Shown in pieces: positions 1 through 9,317 of a DNA stretch of 64,000 nucleotides. The stretch is from Candidatus Kinetoplastibacterium crithidii (GTDB lineage: Bacteria; Pseudomonadota; Gammaproteobacteria; Burkholderiales; Burkholderiaceae_B), in contig CP064915.1 of assembly GCA_027557655.1 (NCBI GenBank), forward strand, positions 744,001-808,000. Direction: 5' to 3'. The translations under genes were made by a program, and so were the position numbers. The notes under the pieces were generated by a model. That model worked only from the letters and a program-made list of their open reading frames with translations. It ran no database searches and was not told where the DNA came from. Numbering within the stretch: the first letter of the stretch is position 1; every line of letters starts with the position of its first letter.

Positions 1-2
1 AT

Positions 3-749
3 ATAGAACAAAAATTAATTTATATAGATGATTACAAACATAAAATAAAAGTTTTACAGCATTTACTAGGTAAAGAAAATATTGATCAAGCAATTGTTTT
101 CACTTCAACTAAGAGAGGAGCTGACGATTTATCTAACCATTTATCCGATAATGGATTTGCTGTTGCTGCACTTCATGGTGATATGAACCAAAGACAAAGA
201 ACAAAAACTCTATCACAGTTACAAAAAAAACAATTACAAATATTAATAGCTACTGATGTAGCTGCTAGAGGGATAGATATCCAAGGCATTAGCCATGCTA
301 TTAATTTTGACTTGCCAATGCAAGCAGAAGATTATGTACATCGTATAGGAAGAACAGGCAGAGCTGGTCGCAATGGAGAAGCCCTAACTCTTGCTTCACA
401 TGCAGAAAAACACAAAGTTCGTAGAATAGAGAACTATATTGGCAAAAATATTAGTATAGAAGTAATAATTGGTTTAGAGTCTACAAATACTTTTAAGAAA
501 AATATAAAAGAAAGTAGACCTAGAAATCATAGTTATAAAATTGATAATAATAAAAAAACTAGAACATATAATAATACTGCTAAACCATTATTCAATGATA
601 GGACTAGAGAAGATAAACTCTTTTCTTCTAAGACTAATAATGATAACAAAAAAAGAAGTAGTATAAACTTTACAAAAAAACCATCATCTCCAAAAAGCAT
701 AAGAAACAAAGGATTCACTACATATAGAGAACACTCAAATAACTTATGA
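3..749 (+). CDS. DEAD-box ATP-dependent RNA helicase, C-terminal part (left end cut by window)
   Basis: The reading frame is open from the first bases of the window, so the N-terminal half (Walker A and DEAD motifs) lies outside. What is visible is the second RecA-like domain of a superfamily 2 RNA helicase: motif IV (AIVFTSTK), motif Va (ATDVAARGIDI) and motif VI (YVHRIGRTGRAGR). Such proteins unwind short RNA duplexes in ribosome assembly or mRNA turnover. The last roughly 90 residues form a basic tail rich in Lys, Arg, Asn and Ser, as in RhlE/DeaD-type helicases. The match lies between RhlE and DeaD, so I do not assign a symbol. The methyltransferase gene follows 22 bp downstream on the same strand. 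Confidence 0.9.
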   Translation: MEQKLIYIDDYKHKIKVLQHLLGKENIDQAIVFTSTKRGADDLSNHLSDNGFAVAALHGDMNQRQRTKTLSQLQKKQLQILIATDVAARGIDIQGISHAINFDLPMQAEDYVHRIGRTGRAGRNGEALTLASHAEKHKVRRIENYIGKNISIEVIIGLESTNTFKKNIKESRPRNHSYKIDNNKKTRTYNNTAKPLFNDRTREDKLFSSKTNNDNKKRSSINFTKKPSSPKSIRNKGFTTYREHSNNL

Positions 750-771
750 TATTAAAAAAACACTCTAATTA

Positions 772-1986
772 ATGCAAAGTATAATTTCTACATTATTAAA
801 CTCATTAGACGAATACTCTAAACATCACGTTCGTCTAATGAAATCACATTTGATTGAACAAATCAAACAATCCAGAGATTGTATGATATCTTTCGAATCA
901 TGGATGGATGAAGCATTATATGCTCCTAATTTAGGCTATTATTCATCCAAAAATAAAATTTTTAGTTCTAAGAATCAAGAGTCAATGAAATATCCAGCAG
1001 GAGATTTCATTACAGCACCTGAATTAACGTCAATATTCACAAAAACATTATCCATACAAATAGCAGAAATTCTCAAAAAAACTAATACAAATAAAATTCT
1101 CGAATTTGGAGCTGGTACAGGTAAATTATCATATGATCTAATAACAGAATTAGATCATATGGGAATAAAAGTAGAATATGAAATTATAGAGATATCCAGT
1201 AATCTTACATTGTTACAAAAAAGAACTCTAGAACCATTTATAAAACGTGTAAAATGGCTTAAAAACATGCCATATGAGTTCAATGGTTGTGTAATAGCAA
1301 ATGAACTTATAGATGCAATGCCAGTAAAATTGTTTCAATGGAATGAACATAATTGCTTGCTAGAAAAATATGTTGGAATAAACAATAAAGAAGAGTTTAT
1401 CTGGATAAATAAACCTGCTAATGATAAATTGACAAACACTGTATATAGCAGAATGGAACCATTACCAGGATATGCATCAGAAATTAACTTAATTGGAGAA
1501 GCCTGGCTCACAAACATTATACAAAATATTACAAATGGCGTACTATTGATTATAGATTATGGCTTTCCACAAGAAGAACTATATCATCCACAAAGATATA
1601 CAGGAACCTTAATGTGTCATTTACATCATATAGCTTACTCAGATCCATTTATTGCTCCAGGCATACAAGATATAACAGCTCATGTTAACTTTACAGCATT
1701 AGCATCCACGGCTTTAAAAGAGAAATCTCAAATTCTAGGATATACTTCCTTAGCCAGATTTTTACTCAACTGTAACATACTAAAAATATTGGAACAAATG
1801 GATCTTTCTTCTGCAAACAAACAGATTGAAATACTAGGTCCAGCTCAAAAATTATTATCAGAGAATGAAATGGGAGAATTATTCAAAGTGCTAGCTATAG
1901 GAGTAAACTGGAAAGAAAATGAGAAACTAATTGGATTTAGAAAAAGAGATAGATCAGAAAAATTATTCACAACTCTGAAAAACTAA
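772..1986 (+). CDS. MidA/NDUFAF7-type SAM-dependent methyltransferase (DUF185)
   Basis: A 404-residue class I methyltransferase of the Methyltransf_28/COG1565 family. The family signature GDFITAPE is at residues 77-84, the SAM-binding glycine loop EFGAGTGKLS at 111-120, and the family segment ANELIDAMPVKLF follows. Mitochondrial members (NDUFAF7/MidA) dimethylate an arginine of the complex I subunit NDUFS2, and bacterial members usually sit beside cca or folate genes as here. The bacterial substrate is not shown by the sequence; NuoD is an inference. The 3' end overlaps the end of cca on the opposite strand by 24 bp. No good Shine-Dalgarno sequence precedes the ATG, so the start is less certain than the rest. 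Confidence 0.88.
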   Translation: MQSIISTLLNSLDEYSKHHVRLMKSHLIEQIKQSRDCMISFESWMDEALYAPNLGYYSSKNKIFSSKNQESMKYPAGDFITAPELTSIFTKTLSIQIAEILKKTNTNKILEFGAGTGKLSYDLITELDHMGIKVEYEIIEISSNLTLLQKRTLEPFIKRVKWLKNMPYEFNGCVIANELIDAMPVKLFQWNEHNCLLEKYVGINNKEEFIWINKPANDKLTNTVYSRMEPLPGYASEINLIGEAWLTNIIQNITNGVLLIIDYGFPQEELYHPQRYTGTLMCHLHHIAYSDPFIAPGIQDITAHVNFTALASTALKEKSQILGYTSLARFLLNCNILKILEQMDLSSANKQIEILGPAQKLLSENEMGELFKVLAIGVNWKENEKLIGFRKRDRSEKLFTTLKN

Positions 1987-3060
1987 TAATCTAGCTTCCC
2001 TAACTAAATTTTTTCTTTTTCTTTGATCGGCTTCCATCAAATAATCTCCTAAATTAATATCTAAAACCTTCTCTAATCTAAACAAAATATCCTGTACATT
2101 AATCTTTAATATACATTCACAAGATTTTAATAAATTTATAAAACGACTATATCTTCTAAATGCATCACATTTTTCTAAAATTAAAAATTGATCATTTAAA
2201 GAAGTATCTCTCTCTAGCATCTTTAAGATATACGGTAATAAGGTAGCATAAGTTCTACACATAGATTGAACAGCCAAACGCTTACTTAATAAACATCTAT
2301 CTGCTGTATCCATACATAGGAAGGCATATCTTGTACATAAATCTATTTCATCGGGAATATTTTGTAAAAAATGATTTACACGATTAGACAAAATTAGTTC
2401 AGGCATAATTATATCTAGTGCTTCTACTTCCTTTAAGAAATTGAACATGTTTATGGGTGTTTTTACCATAAGTCCTTTGGATATTTCTTTCCAAATACGT
2501 TCTTTACTCAAAGATTCTAACTCACCATTTTTCGTCATTATTTTACAAAAATCTATTGTATCTTTAGAAATACTAAATTTATCAAATTTTGCACTAAAAC
2601 GAGCCAATCTAATTAGTCTTAATGGGTCTTCTCTAAAAGATGGACTTATATGACGTAAAATACCAAACCTAATATCTCTAAGACCATTAAAAGGATCAAT
2701 AATTTTTCTGTTTATGCAATCATAAGCAATGGCGTTTATGGTAAGATCCCTTCTAAATAAATCATCTTTCAGAGTTATATAAGAATCAACATTAAATTCA
2801 AAACCTTTATGTCCGATGGCAACTTTATGTTCTGTTCTTGCTAAAGCGTACTCTTCCTTAGTTATTGGATGTAAAAAAACAGGAAAATTTTTACCAACTT
2901 TTTTAAAACCTCTACTCTCCATTTCTTCTGAACTAGAACCAACAACTACCCAATCTCTATCTTCTTGTTGAGGCAAACCCAATAGCCTATCTCTCACAGC
3001 ACCACCAACAATATAAAATCTTAAACCCTTTGTGAACACATCTTCTTTTATATCAAACAT
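1963..3060 (-). CDS. cca: CCA tRNA nucleotidyltransferase
   Basis: Adds or repairs the 3'-CCA end of tRNAs from CTP and ATP without a template. The class II nucleotidyltransferase head is clear: GGAVRDRLLG at about residues 19-28, the catalytic EDRDWVVVG loop, and RRDLTINAIAYD and EDPLRLIRLARF further on, all close to the E. coli enzyme. At 365 residues it is shorter than E. coli Cca (about 412) and I see no HD metal-binding motif in the C-terminal region, so the phosphohydrolase activity of the long form should be absent. The gene overlaps the convergent methyltransferase gene by 24 bp. Confidence 0.95.
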   Translation of the reverse strand: MFDIKEDVFTKGLRFYIVGGAVRDRLLGLPQQEDRDWVVVGSSSEEMESRGFKKVGKNFPVFLHPITKEEYALARTEHKVAIGHKGFEFNVDSYITLKDDLFRRDLTINAIAYDCINRKIIDPFNGLRDIRFGILRHISPSFREDPLRLIRLARFSAKFDKFSISKDTIDFCKIMTKNGELESLSKERIWKEISKGLMVKTPINMFNFLKEVEALDIIMPELILSNRVNHFLQNIPDEIDLCTRYAFLCMDTADRCLLSKRLAVQSMCRTYATLLPYILKMLERDTSLNDQFLILEKCDAFRRYSRFINLLKSCECILKINVQDILFRLEKVLDINLGDYLMEADQRKRKNLVREARLLVFQSCE

Positions 3061-3142
3061 TTCTTTTAAAATCTAATATCTTGTATCATTTAAATTTATA
3101 TAGTTAAAAACTATAAACTAAAAATAACATTAGGAATTGAGA

Positions 3143-3787
3143 ATGACAATATTAGAAAATAAATATAATAATATTTCTGAAATAATACGGTCTAATTTGA
3201 AACAAATAAGATCTAAACTATCAAAAGATGAAATATATATCGGGAGCAAAAAAATAGAATCATTACTATTGGAATGGATATTATCAATAACTAATAATAT
3301 AAATTTAAAAACAGCTAATGATAAAATAAATCTTGCTGGATTCTGGCCATTAAAATATGAACCTTGTCTTATAGATTTTTTACATATATGTTCCTCAAAT
3401 CAAAAATTAAATATTTGTTTACCTACAATAGAAAAAATAGATCATGCTCTTTCATTTAAACTATGGACTACTAAAACAGTTATGAAAATAGGAAAATTTA
3501 ATATTCTAGAACCAGTATCAAATAAATATTTAATCCCACATATACTATTAATACCAACTCTAGGATTTACCAAAAATGGAGATAGAATAGGATATGGAAA
3601 AGGTTATTATGATAGAACATTATCAAGCTTAATCGAAAATGGACACAAATTTATCTCTATAGGAATCTCTTGGGAATGTGGCTTAATAACAGATATATCT
3701 TATAAAGCAGCTTCTCATGACATAACATTAGATGCTATTTTAACAACAAAAGGATGGGAAAAAGAACCAACTATAAAATTTAAATGA
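3143..3787 (+). CDS. 5-formyltetrahydrofolate cyclo-ligase
   Basis: Converts 5-formyl-THF to 5,10-methenyl-THF with ATP, clearing a stored folate form back into the one-carbon pool. The family signature is present near residues 145-170: LIPTLGFTKNGDRIGYGKG followed by YYDR, matching the nucleotide- and substrate-binding loop of the YgfA/MTHFS family. An upstream in-frame TTG at 3137 exists, but the ATG at 3143 has an AGGA 7 bp before it and is the better start (214 residues). The N-terminal third is divergent and rich in Asn and Ile. It is divergently placed from cca, and a DUF1289 gene on the opposite strand follows. Confidence 0.88.
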   Translation: MTILENKYNNISEIIRSNLKQIRSKLSKDEIYIGSKKIESLLLEWILSITNNINLKTANDKINLAGFWPLKYEPCLIDFLHICSSNQKLNICLPTIEKIDHALSFKLWTTKTVMKIGKFNILEPVSNKYLIPHILLIPTLGFTKNGDRIGYGKGYYDRTLSSLIENGHKFISIGISWECGLITDISYKAASHDITLDAILTTKGWEKEPTIKFK

Positions 3788-3884
3788 GTCAGTACAATTA
3801 ATTCTTTTGCCATTACAAGATCTATACTATAAACATAATAATATAACAATAATTATTAAAATAAATAATTATAAAACAGAGCTT

Positions 3885-4088
3885 TTAAAGTTTTGGATAA
3901 CCTTCTTTTCTAATTCTATTCCATATTTCTGTCTTTTGTTTATCGGTAAATGATACCCAATGAGAAACCTCATAAACAGTTCTGCCACAACCTTTACAAA
4001 TATCATCGAATAAGGTAGAACAAACTGCTATACAAGGGGAATCTGACTTCAAAGATATACTATCAAAATGATTTTTTTTATAAGACAT
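3885..4088 (-). CDS. DUF1289 family small protein
   Basis: A 67-residue protein with the DUF1289 pattern SPCIAVCS-(x)n-CKGCGRTVYEVSHW. Four cysteines in two pairs (C-x3-C and C-x2-C) suggest a small metal-binding fold; function is unknown for the family. In many proteobacteria DUF1289 genes are found near cca or folate genes, as here. It lies 23 bp downstream of metK on the same strand and may be transcribed with it. Confidence 0.8.
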   Translation of the reverse strand: MSYKKNHFDSISLKSDSPCIAVCSTLFDDICKGCGRTVYEVSHWVSFTDKQKTEIWNRIRKEGYPKL

Positions 4089-4111
4089 AGCTTGTTGTAT
4101 GATATATCCAG

Positions 4112-5269
4112 TTATAAACTTTTTCTAAAAATAGTAGTTTGATCAATATTTTCCCAAGTAAACTCTGGTTCTAAACGACCAAAATGACCATAGGTAGCTG
4201 TTTTGAAATATATAGGCCTTTGTAATTTTAATAGATTAATAATACTCTTTGGACGAAGATCAAAATTATCACGAACTAGCCTAGACAATTTCTGATTAGG
4301 CATCATACATATATCACCTGTATAAACACTAACATTTATTGGCTCAGATATACCTATAGCATAACTAATTTGTACTTGGCATTTTCTTGTTATGCCAGAG
4401 GCAACTATATTTTTCGCAATATATCTTGCCATATATGAAGCAGATCGATCGACTTTAGATGGGTCTTTCCCTGAAAAAGCCCCTCCTCCATGAGGACATG
4501 CTCCACCATAAGTATCAACGATAATCTTACGACCTGTTATTCCACAATCTCCTTTAGGTCCACCTATAACAAAACGACCAGTAGGATTAATTAAGAATTT
4601 TGTTTTATTATTAATAAATTTATCAGGAAAAGATGGTTTGATAATTTCTTCTATCACAGCTTCTCTTAAATTATTTATCCCTATATCTGTAGAATGCTGT
4701 GTAGAAAAAACAATAGTATCTACTTCAACTGCCTTACCATCTATATAACGAAAAGTTACCTGTGATTTCGCATCTGGTCTTAACCAAGGTAATCGCCCAT
4801 CTCTTCTCAGCTCGCTTTGCCTTTGTACTAATCTATGAGAATACCATATTGGAGCAGGCATAAAATCTGGAGTATCATCACAAGCATAACCAAACATTAA
4901 ACCCTGATCCCCAGCACCTTGATCTAACTCGTCCTCTGCAATTAATCCAATAGCAATATCAGGAGATTGCTGATTATAAGTCATAAGAATATGACAATTT
5001 CTATAATCAATTCCATCATCAATATCTTTATAACCTATATTCTTAATGGTATTACGTGCTACACCGACATAATCAACACTCGCATCAGTAGAAATTTCAC
5101 CAGTTAAAACAACTATATTGTTGCCACATAAAGTTTCAGCAGCAACACGAGCATCAGGATCCTGAGCTAAAATCTCATCCAATATAGCATCTGAAATCTG
5201 ATCAGCAACTTTATCAGGATGTCCTTCAGAAACTGATTCTGAGGTAAACAAAAAATCTTCACTAATCAC
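4112..5269 (-). CDS. metK: S-adenosylmethionine synthetase
   Basis: Makes SAM from methionine and ATP, the methyl donor for the methyltransferases of the cell. The 385-residue protein has the full-family length and motifs: SEGHPDK near residue 16 (ATP and K+ site), GDQGLMFGYA, and GGAFSGKDPSKVDRSA with the catalytic lysines and P-loop-like segment. The start codon is GTG at 5267-5269, with AAGGA 6 bp upstream (5276-5280), agreeing with the usual N-terminus of the family. The DUF1289 gene follows directly. The 395-bp divergent spacer to dapF is described separately. Confidence 0.97.
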   Translation of the reverse strand: MISEDFLFTSESVSEGHPDKVADQISDAILDEILAQDPDARVAAETLCGNNIVVLTGEISTDASVDYVGVARNTIKNIGYKDIDDGIDYRNCHILMTYNQQSPDIAIGLIAEDELDQGAGDQGLMFGYACDDTPDFMPAPIWYSHRLVQRQSELRRDGRLPWLRPDAKSQVTFRYIDGKAVEVDTIVFSTQHSTDIGINNLREAVIEEIIKPSFPDKFINNKTKFLINPTGRFVIGGPKGDCGITGRKIIVDTYGGACPHGGGAFSGKDPSKVDRSASYMARYIAKNIVASGITRKCQVQISYAIGISEPINVSVYTGDICMMPNQKLSRLVRDNFDLRPKSIINLLKLQRPIYFKTATYGHFGRLEPEFTWENIDQTTIFRKSL

Positions 5270-5664
5270 AAAAAATCCTTCTAAATTTCTATTTTTATTT
5301 AACTTAGCATTAATATTACTAACATGTGTAGCTTTAGATGGTAAAAATAATCATTATTATGATATGAGAATAACAAACAAATATAACATTTTTAAAACTA
5401 GATTAATCTAAAGATGTATCATATGTTTAAAAAAATTTTCAAATAGAAATTACTATAATAAAAATTAGCTCATATAGACTAATTCTAATAAGACTTAGAA
5501 ATTAAAAATAAAATTATTTAAATAAGAATTAATACAAAATATAATTGTTCATATGCTAACTAGAATACCTAAGATAAAAAATATACTTGAAATTTTTAGA
5601 ACATGTATTATATAAAAGGTGTTGAATAGATACTAACAATTTAAAATATTAAATAAGGTTTAAT
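5270..5664. other. AT-rich divergent intergenic region between metK and dapF
   Basis: These 395 bp contain no credible ORF, tRNA or riboswitch-like structure. They are very A+T rich and must carry the promoters for metK (minus) and dapF (plus). The only element I would point to is the dapF promoter candidate at 5587-5614. I looked for a SAM-responsive leader in front of metK and saw no stable stem set. Confidence 0.6.
5587..5614 (+). promoter_or_regulatory. Candidate sigma-70 promoter for dapF-xerC
   Basis: TTGAAA (5587-5592) and TATATA (5609-5614) are separated by 16 bp, leaving a leader of about 45 nt before the dapF ATG at 5665. In such AT-rich DNA chance matches are common, so this remains a candidate. 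Confidence 0.4.
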
Positions 5665-6555
5665 ATGACATATCTAAATTTTACCAAAATGCATGGTATT
5701 GGTAACGATTTTATAGTAATAGACTGCATAAATCAAAATTTCAAGATGACAACAGCAATAGCAAAATCTATTGCTGACCGCCATTTTGGAATTGGAGCAG
5801 ACCAAATCCTATTAATAGAAGAAACTGACCTACCCAATGCACATTTTAAATACAGAATATTTAATTCTGATGGTCATGAAGTGGAAAATTGTGGTAATGG
5901 AGCTCGTTGCTTTGTTAAATTCATACATCAAAAAAAACTAAGCGACAAAAACCCCATTATAGCAGAAATAAAAAATGGGTTAATTAGTCTTCATGAAAAT
6001 TCAGATGGTTCTGTAACTGTCAATATGGGAAAACCTTCTTTTGAACATCAAAACCTACCATTCAACACAGATAATTTGAATTGTACTACCAAATCATTAG
6101 AGAAAATATGGGAGATAAAAACTGAAAACAACGGAATAGTCCTCTTGTCTGTATTATCTATATCAAATCCACATGCCATAATAGAAGTTGATAATATCAA
6201 TACAGATTTAGTGTCTATAATTGGACCAGTCATAGAATCGCATAATAGATTTCCTAATAAAGTAAATGTTGGTTTTATGCAAATAAAAGATCCTCATAAT
6301 ATTCTCTTACGTGTTTATGAACGTGGAGCTGGAGAAACTTTATCTTGTGGTACTGGGGCATGTGCAGCAGTTGTATCAGGTATAAGAAGAGGGTTACTTC
6401 AATCACCTGTTAATGTAAAAACTAAAGGAGGATCTATATCAATAAATTGGGATGGAGGTGATATTAGAATGACAGGACCAGCAAATTTTGTATTCGATGG
6501 AAAAATAAAATTAGATGAATTATTAAACGAATCTGTTGATACAACTCTGCTATAA
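5665..6555 (+). CDS. dapF: Diaminopimelate epimerase
   Basis: Interconverts LL- and meso-diaminopimelate, giving the substrate for LysA (encoded at 30445) and for peptidoglycan. Both catalytic cysteines are present: Cys76 in ENCGNGARC and Cys228 in LSCGTGACA, and the N-terminus FTKMHGIGNDFIVID is typical. Length is 296 residues against about 274 in E. coli; the extra residues are an insertion around 135-160 and a short C-terminal tail. xerC follows after 26 bp, a pairing common in proteobacteria. Confidence 0.97.
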   Translation: MTYLNFTKMHGIGNDFIVIDCINQNFKMTTAIAKSIADRHFGIGADQILLIEETDLPNAHFKYRIFNSDGHEVENCGNGARCFVKFIHQKKLSDKNPIIAEIKNGLISLHENSDGSVTVNMGKPSFEHQNLPFNTDNLNCTTKSLEKIWEIKTENNGIVLLSVLSISNPHAIIEVDNINTDLVSIIGPVIESHNRFPNKVNVGFMQIKDPHNILLRVYERGAGETLSCGTGACAAVVSGIRRGLLQSPVNVKTKGGSISINWDGGDIRMTGPANFVFDGKIKLDELLNESVDTTLL

Positions 6556-6581
6556 AAAACAAAATATCCTACTCTAATTAT

Positions 6582-7550
6582 ATGGCTTACAGAAATAGTG
6601 AAATAACAAAAACTATAGAACAGTGGTTACTATATTTAAGTGCTAACTTAAGATATTCTAAGAATACTATTGAGAATTATAGAAGAGATATTACACAACT
6701 ATGCAAAATGCTAGAGTCAAAAGATTTAGACATAAAAGATCTAAGTTCAGAATTAGCTAGAAAATTTATATCACAAAAATATTCTTTAGGACTGGGTGCT
6801 AGAGGACTAGGTAGAATGATATCATCGTGGAAAAATTTTTATAGATGGTATTCTTTGCAAAACAATATAAATCTAACTCCACTTAATGATATAAAAACTC
6901 CTAAAACAACAAAAGAACTACCAAAATCTATTTCTGTAGATCAAATGAAATCTTTATTGGATAGTAATTTAGATAAAACGAAAGATACAGATCCAATAGC
7001 TATTAGAGATCAAGCCATATTAGAATTATTTTATTCAAGTGGATTACGCTTATCAGAATTAATCTCCACAGACTTAAAATATACAAAAAATAAAAACTAT
7101 ACTTCTAAAAGCTGGATTTATATGGATCGTGCAGAAATTATAGTTTTAGGAAAAGGAAATAAACAACGTATCTTACCAATAGGCAAAACTGCTTTATTTA
7201 GTTTAAAAAAATGGATAGATGTACGAGACAAGTTTATATCTAATAAAACGAGAGAAGAAGATATTCCTGCATTATTTTTAGGCATAAGAGGCCAGAGAAT
7301 TTCGCCTAGAGTAATACAAATTCAACTAAAAAAAATATCATTGAGTCTAAATATTCCAGGAAATATATCACCGCATGCTATAAGACATAGTTTTGCTAGT
7401 CATTTGCTACAATCATCACAAGATTTGAGAGCTGTACAAGAACTTCTTGGACATAAAAGCATTACTACTACTCAAATATATACAAAATTAGACTTTCAAC
7501 ATTTATCATCTATATATGACAAAACTCATCCAAGGGCAAAAAAATCATAA
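6582..7550 (+). CDS. xerC: Tyrosine recombinase XerC
   Basis: Resolves chromosome dimers at dif together with XerD. The protein has an N-terminal SAM-like core-binding domain (about residues 5-95) and a C-terminal catalytic domain with all expected residues: Arg156 (SGLRLSE), Lys191 (LGKGNKQR), His265 and Arg268 (SPHAIRHSFASHLL), His291 (LLGHKSITTTQIY) and the nucleophile Tyr300. At 322 residues it is slightly longer than E. coli XerC. Position after dapF supports XerC rather than XerD. It looks intact, so dimer resolution is probably kept despite genome reduction. Confidence 0.94.
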   Translation: MAYRNSEITKTIEQWLLYLSANLRYSKNTIENYRRDITQLCKMLESKDLDIKDLSSELARKFISQKYSLGLGARGLGRMISSWKNFYRWYSLQNNINLTPLNDIKTPKTTKELPKSISVDQMKSLLDSNLDKTKDTDPIAIRDQAILELFYSSGLRLSELISTDLKYTKNKNYTSKSWIYMDRAEIIVLGKGNKQRILPIGKTALFSLKKWIDVRDKFISNKTREEDIPALFLGIRGQRISPRVIQIQLKKISLSLNIPGNISPHAIRHSFASHLLQSSQDLRAVQELLGHKSITTTQIYTKLDFQHLSSIYDKTHPRAKKS

Positions 7551-7564
7551 AATTCTAAATAATA

Positions 7565-7593
7565 TTGACGCAAATTTTTCTATAAAATATGCT
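7565..7593 (+). promoter_or_regulatory. Candidate sigma-70 promoter for cobW-dksA
   Basis: TTGACG (7565-7570), a 17-bp spacer, then TATGCT (7588-7593). It lies in the 173-bp gap after xerC and would give a leader of about 125 nt before the CobW start. I see no Zur-type palindrome next to it. Confidence 0.5.
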
Positions 7594-7723
7594 TACACTT
7601 TTTAAATAAATTAAATAATTGCTACTAAAAGATTTTAATTACATAAAGCATATAATAATTTAATTACTTTCAAACAAGACATACTAATTAATAAGTATGT
7701 TTATGTCGATTAGGAACATGTTT

Positions 7724-8740
7724 ATGACCCCAGCAGAAAAATTACAAAGCATTATACCTGTGACAATTATTACAGGATTTCTAGGTGCTGGTAAAACAAC
7801 ACTATTAAATAAAATTTTATCAACAAAACATGGACTAAAATTAGCAGTAATAGAAAATGAATTCGGATCAGAAAATATAGATAATGAAATTCTTGTTCAA
7901 AACAATAATGAAGAAATCATAGAATTATCTAATGGTTGCGTATGCTGTACAATACGAGGAGATATGGTAGAAACGTTATCAAATCTTCACAAGAAACTAC
8001 AAACAAAACAAATAAATTTTGATCGTGTAATAATTGAAACAACAGGATTAGCAGATCCAGGGCCATTATGTCAGACTTTTTTTATAGATGATTATATTGC
8101 AAAGCATTACATGTTAGATGCAATAATAACATTAGTAGATGCTAAACATGCTCCAAAAACTCTTGATGAACAAATAGAATCTCAAAAACAGATAGGCTTT
8201 GCTGATATCATATTAATTTCTAAATGCGATCTTGTATCAGAAGAAGAATTATTCAAATTAAAAACACGTTTAATTCATATAAATCCAAGAGCCACTATCA
8301 AAAAATTATTATTAGACTCTATTGATATAGCATCAATTCTTAACATAAGTGGTTTTAATCTAGACGACATATTAAATATAGATCCACAGTTTTTAAATCA
8401 AGAACATCATGAATGTACTGAAAAATGTAATCATCATCACGATGATATTATTTCCTTCACATTTTACAGTGATAAAGCATTTGATTCAGAAAAACTAGAA
8501 AAATTCTTATCACAAATATCACAAGAATTTGGTCCTGACATGTTGCGATACAAAGGTATTTTATATATAAAAGGATTAGATAACCGAATTCTTTTTCAAG
8601 GAGTACATATGCTAATGGGTGCCGAACCTGGCAAACCATGGAAAAAATCAGAAAAACCAAATACTAAAATGGTATTTATAGGAAGAAAACTGCCTAGAGA
8701 ATTATTTATACATGGGTTAGAATTATGCACCGTGAAGTAA
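7724..8740 (+). CDS. CobW/G3E-family GTP-binding metallochaperone
   Basis: A G3E GTPase of the CobW/YjiA/ZNG1 branch, thought to deliver zinc to client proteins. With the start at 7724 the Walker A is GFLGAGKTT (residues 18-26), the metal site is the CxCC motif NGCVCCT (Cys72, Cys74, Cys75), and the guanine-recognition SKCD is present (residues near 166). A His/Cys cluster EHHECTEKCNHHHDD lies near residue 230 before the C-terminal CobW_C domain. In-frame ATGs occur at 7697, 7703, 7718 and 7724; AGGA at 7712-7715 has proper spacing only to 7724, which also matches relatives beginning xxPAEKLQ. dksA follows after 69 bp. Confidence 0.9.
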   Translation: MTPAEKLQSIIPVTIITGFLGAGKTTLLNKILSTKHGLKLAVIENEFGSENIDNEILVQNNNEEIIELSNGCVCCTIRGDMVETLSNLHKKLQTKQINFDRVIIETTGLADPGPLCQTFFIDDYIAKHYMLDAIITLVDAKHAPKTLDEQIESQKQIGFADIILISKCDLVSEEELFKLKTRLIHINPRATIKKLLLDSIDIASILNISGFNLDDILNIDPQFLNQEHHECTEKCNHHHDDIISFTFYSDKAFDSEKLEKFLSQISQEFGPDMLRYKGILYIKGLDNRILFQGVHMLMGAEPGKPWKKSEKPNTKMVFIGRKLPRELFIHGLELCTVK

Positions 8741-8809
8741 ATAGCATGATAGCTTTAAATTTCTCAATTTATAACAGGTGATAATGGTAATCTATGGTGG
8801 AGTATTTAT

Positions 8810-9274
8810 ATGACAACAAATAAAATAAACAATATAAAATCTAATACTTTTACAAGTAATATAAATAATTTTAGCGAAAAAGATATATTAGATATGCCTG
8901 AAGAAGCATATATGAATGAAATTCAACTTGCTTTCTTTAAACAAAAACTACAATCCTTGGAACAAGAGATTTTATTAAAAGCAGAAGCAACTACGGAATA
9001 TCTTAGAGAGACACAATTTGTACCTGATCCTGCAGATCGTGCAACTATAGAAGAAGAACACGCATTAGAATTAAAAAGTAGAGATAGAGAGAGAAAACTC
9101 TTAAAAAAAATACAAAAAGCTATAGAATTGATTAATAATGGTGAATATGGCTGGTGTGAAGAAACTGGAGAACCCATAGGAATACCTAGACTACTAGCAC
9201 GACCTACAGCAACATTATCTATAGAAGCACAAGAGCGAAGAGAAATGCGTCAAAAATTATATGGAGAACAATAA
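8810..9274 (+). CDS. dksA: RNA polymerase-binding transcription factor DksA (cysteine-depleted form)
   Basis: Binds the secondary channel of RNA polymerase and works with ppGpp to tune rRNA and amino-acid operon transcription. The coiled-coil tip DPADRA (residues 73-78) keeps the two functional aspartates and the alanine. The C-terminal zinc finger of E. coli has four cysteines; here the equivalent positions are Cys116, Thr119, Ser137 and Ala140, so zinc binding is not expected. This single-cysteine type is known from other alpha- and betaproteobacterial DksA proteins. The Asn-rich first 25 residues are poorly conserved. It sits between the CobW GTPase and hslV. Confidence 0.95.
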   Translation: MTTNKINNIKSNTFTSNINNFSEKDILDMPEEAYMNEIQLAFFKQKLQSLEQEILLKAEATTEYLRETQFVPDPADRATIEEEHALELKSRDRERKLLKKIQKAIELINNGEYGWCEETGEPIGIPRLLARPTATLSIEAQERREMRQKLYGEQ

Positions 9275-9317
9275 AAATATTTATCAAAATAGACAAAAAT
9301 ATAACAAGGATATTCTA

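Noticed and set aside
5270..5664. SAM riboswitch upstream of metK
   Set aside because: No stable multi-stem structure or recognisable SAM aptamer core was seen in the AT-rich spacer.
9261..9317. Longer N-terminus for HslV overlapping dksA
   Set aside because: Homologs start MExFHATTIV, and a ribosome-binding site lies before 9318; an extension would block threonine maturation.
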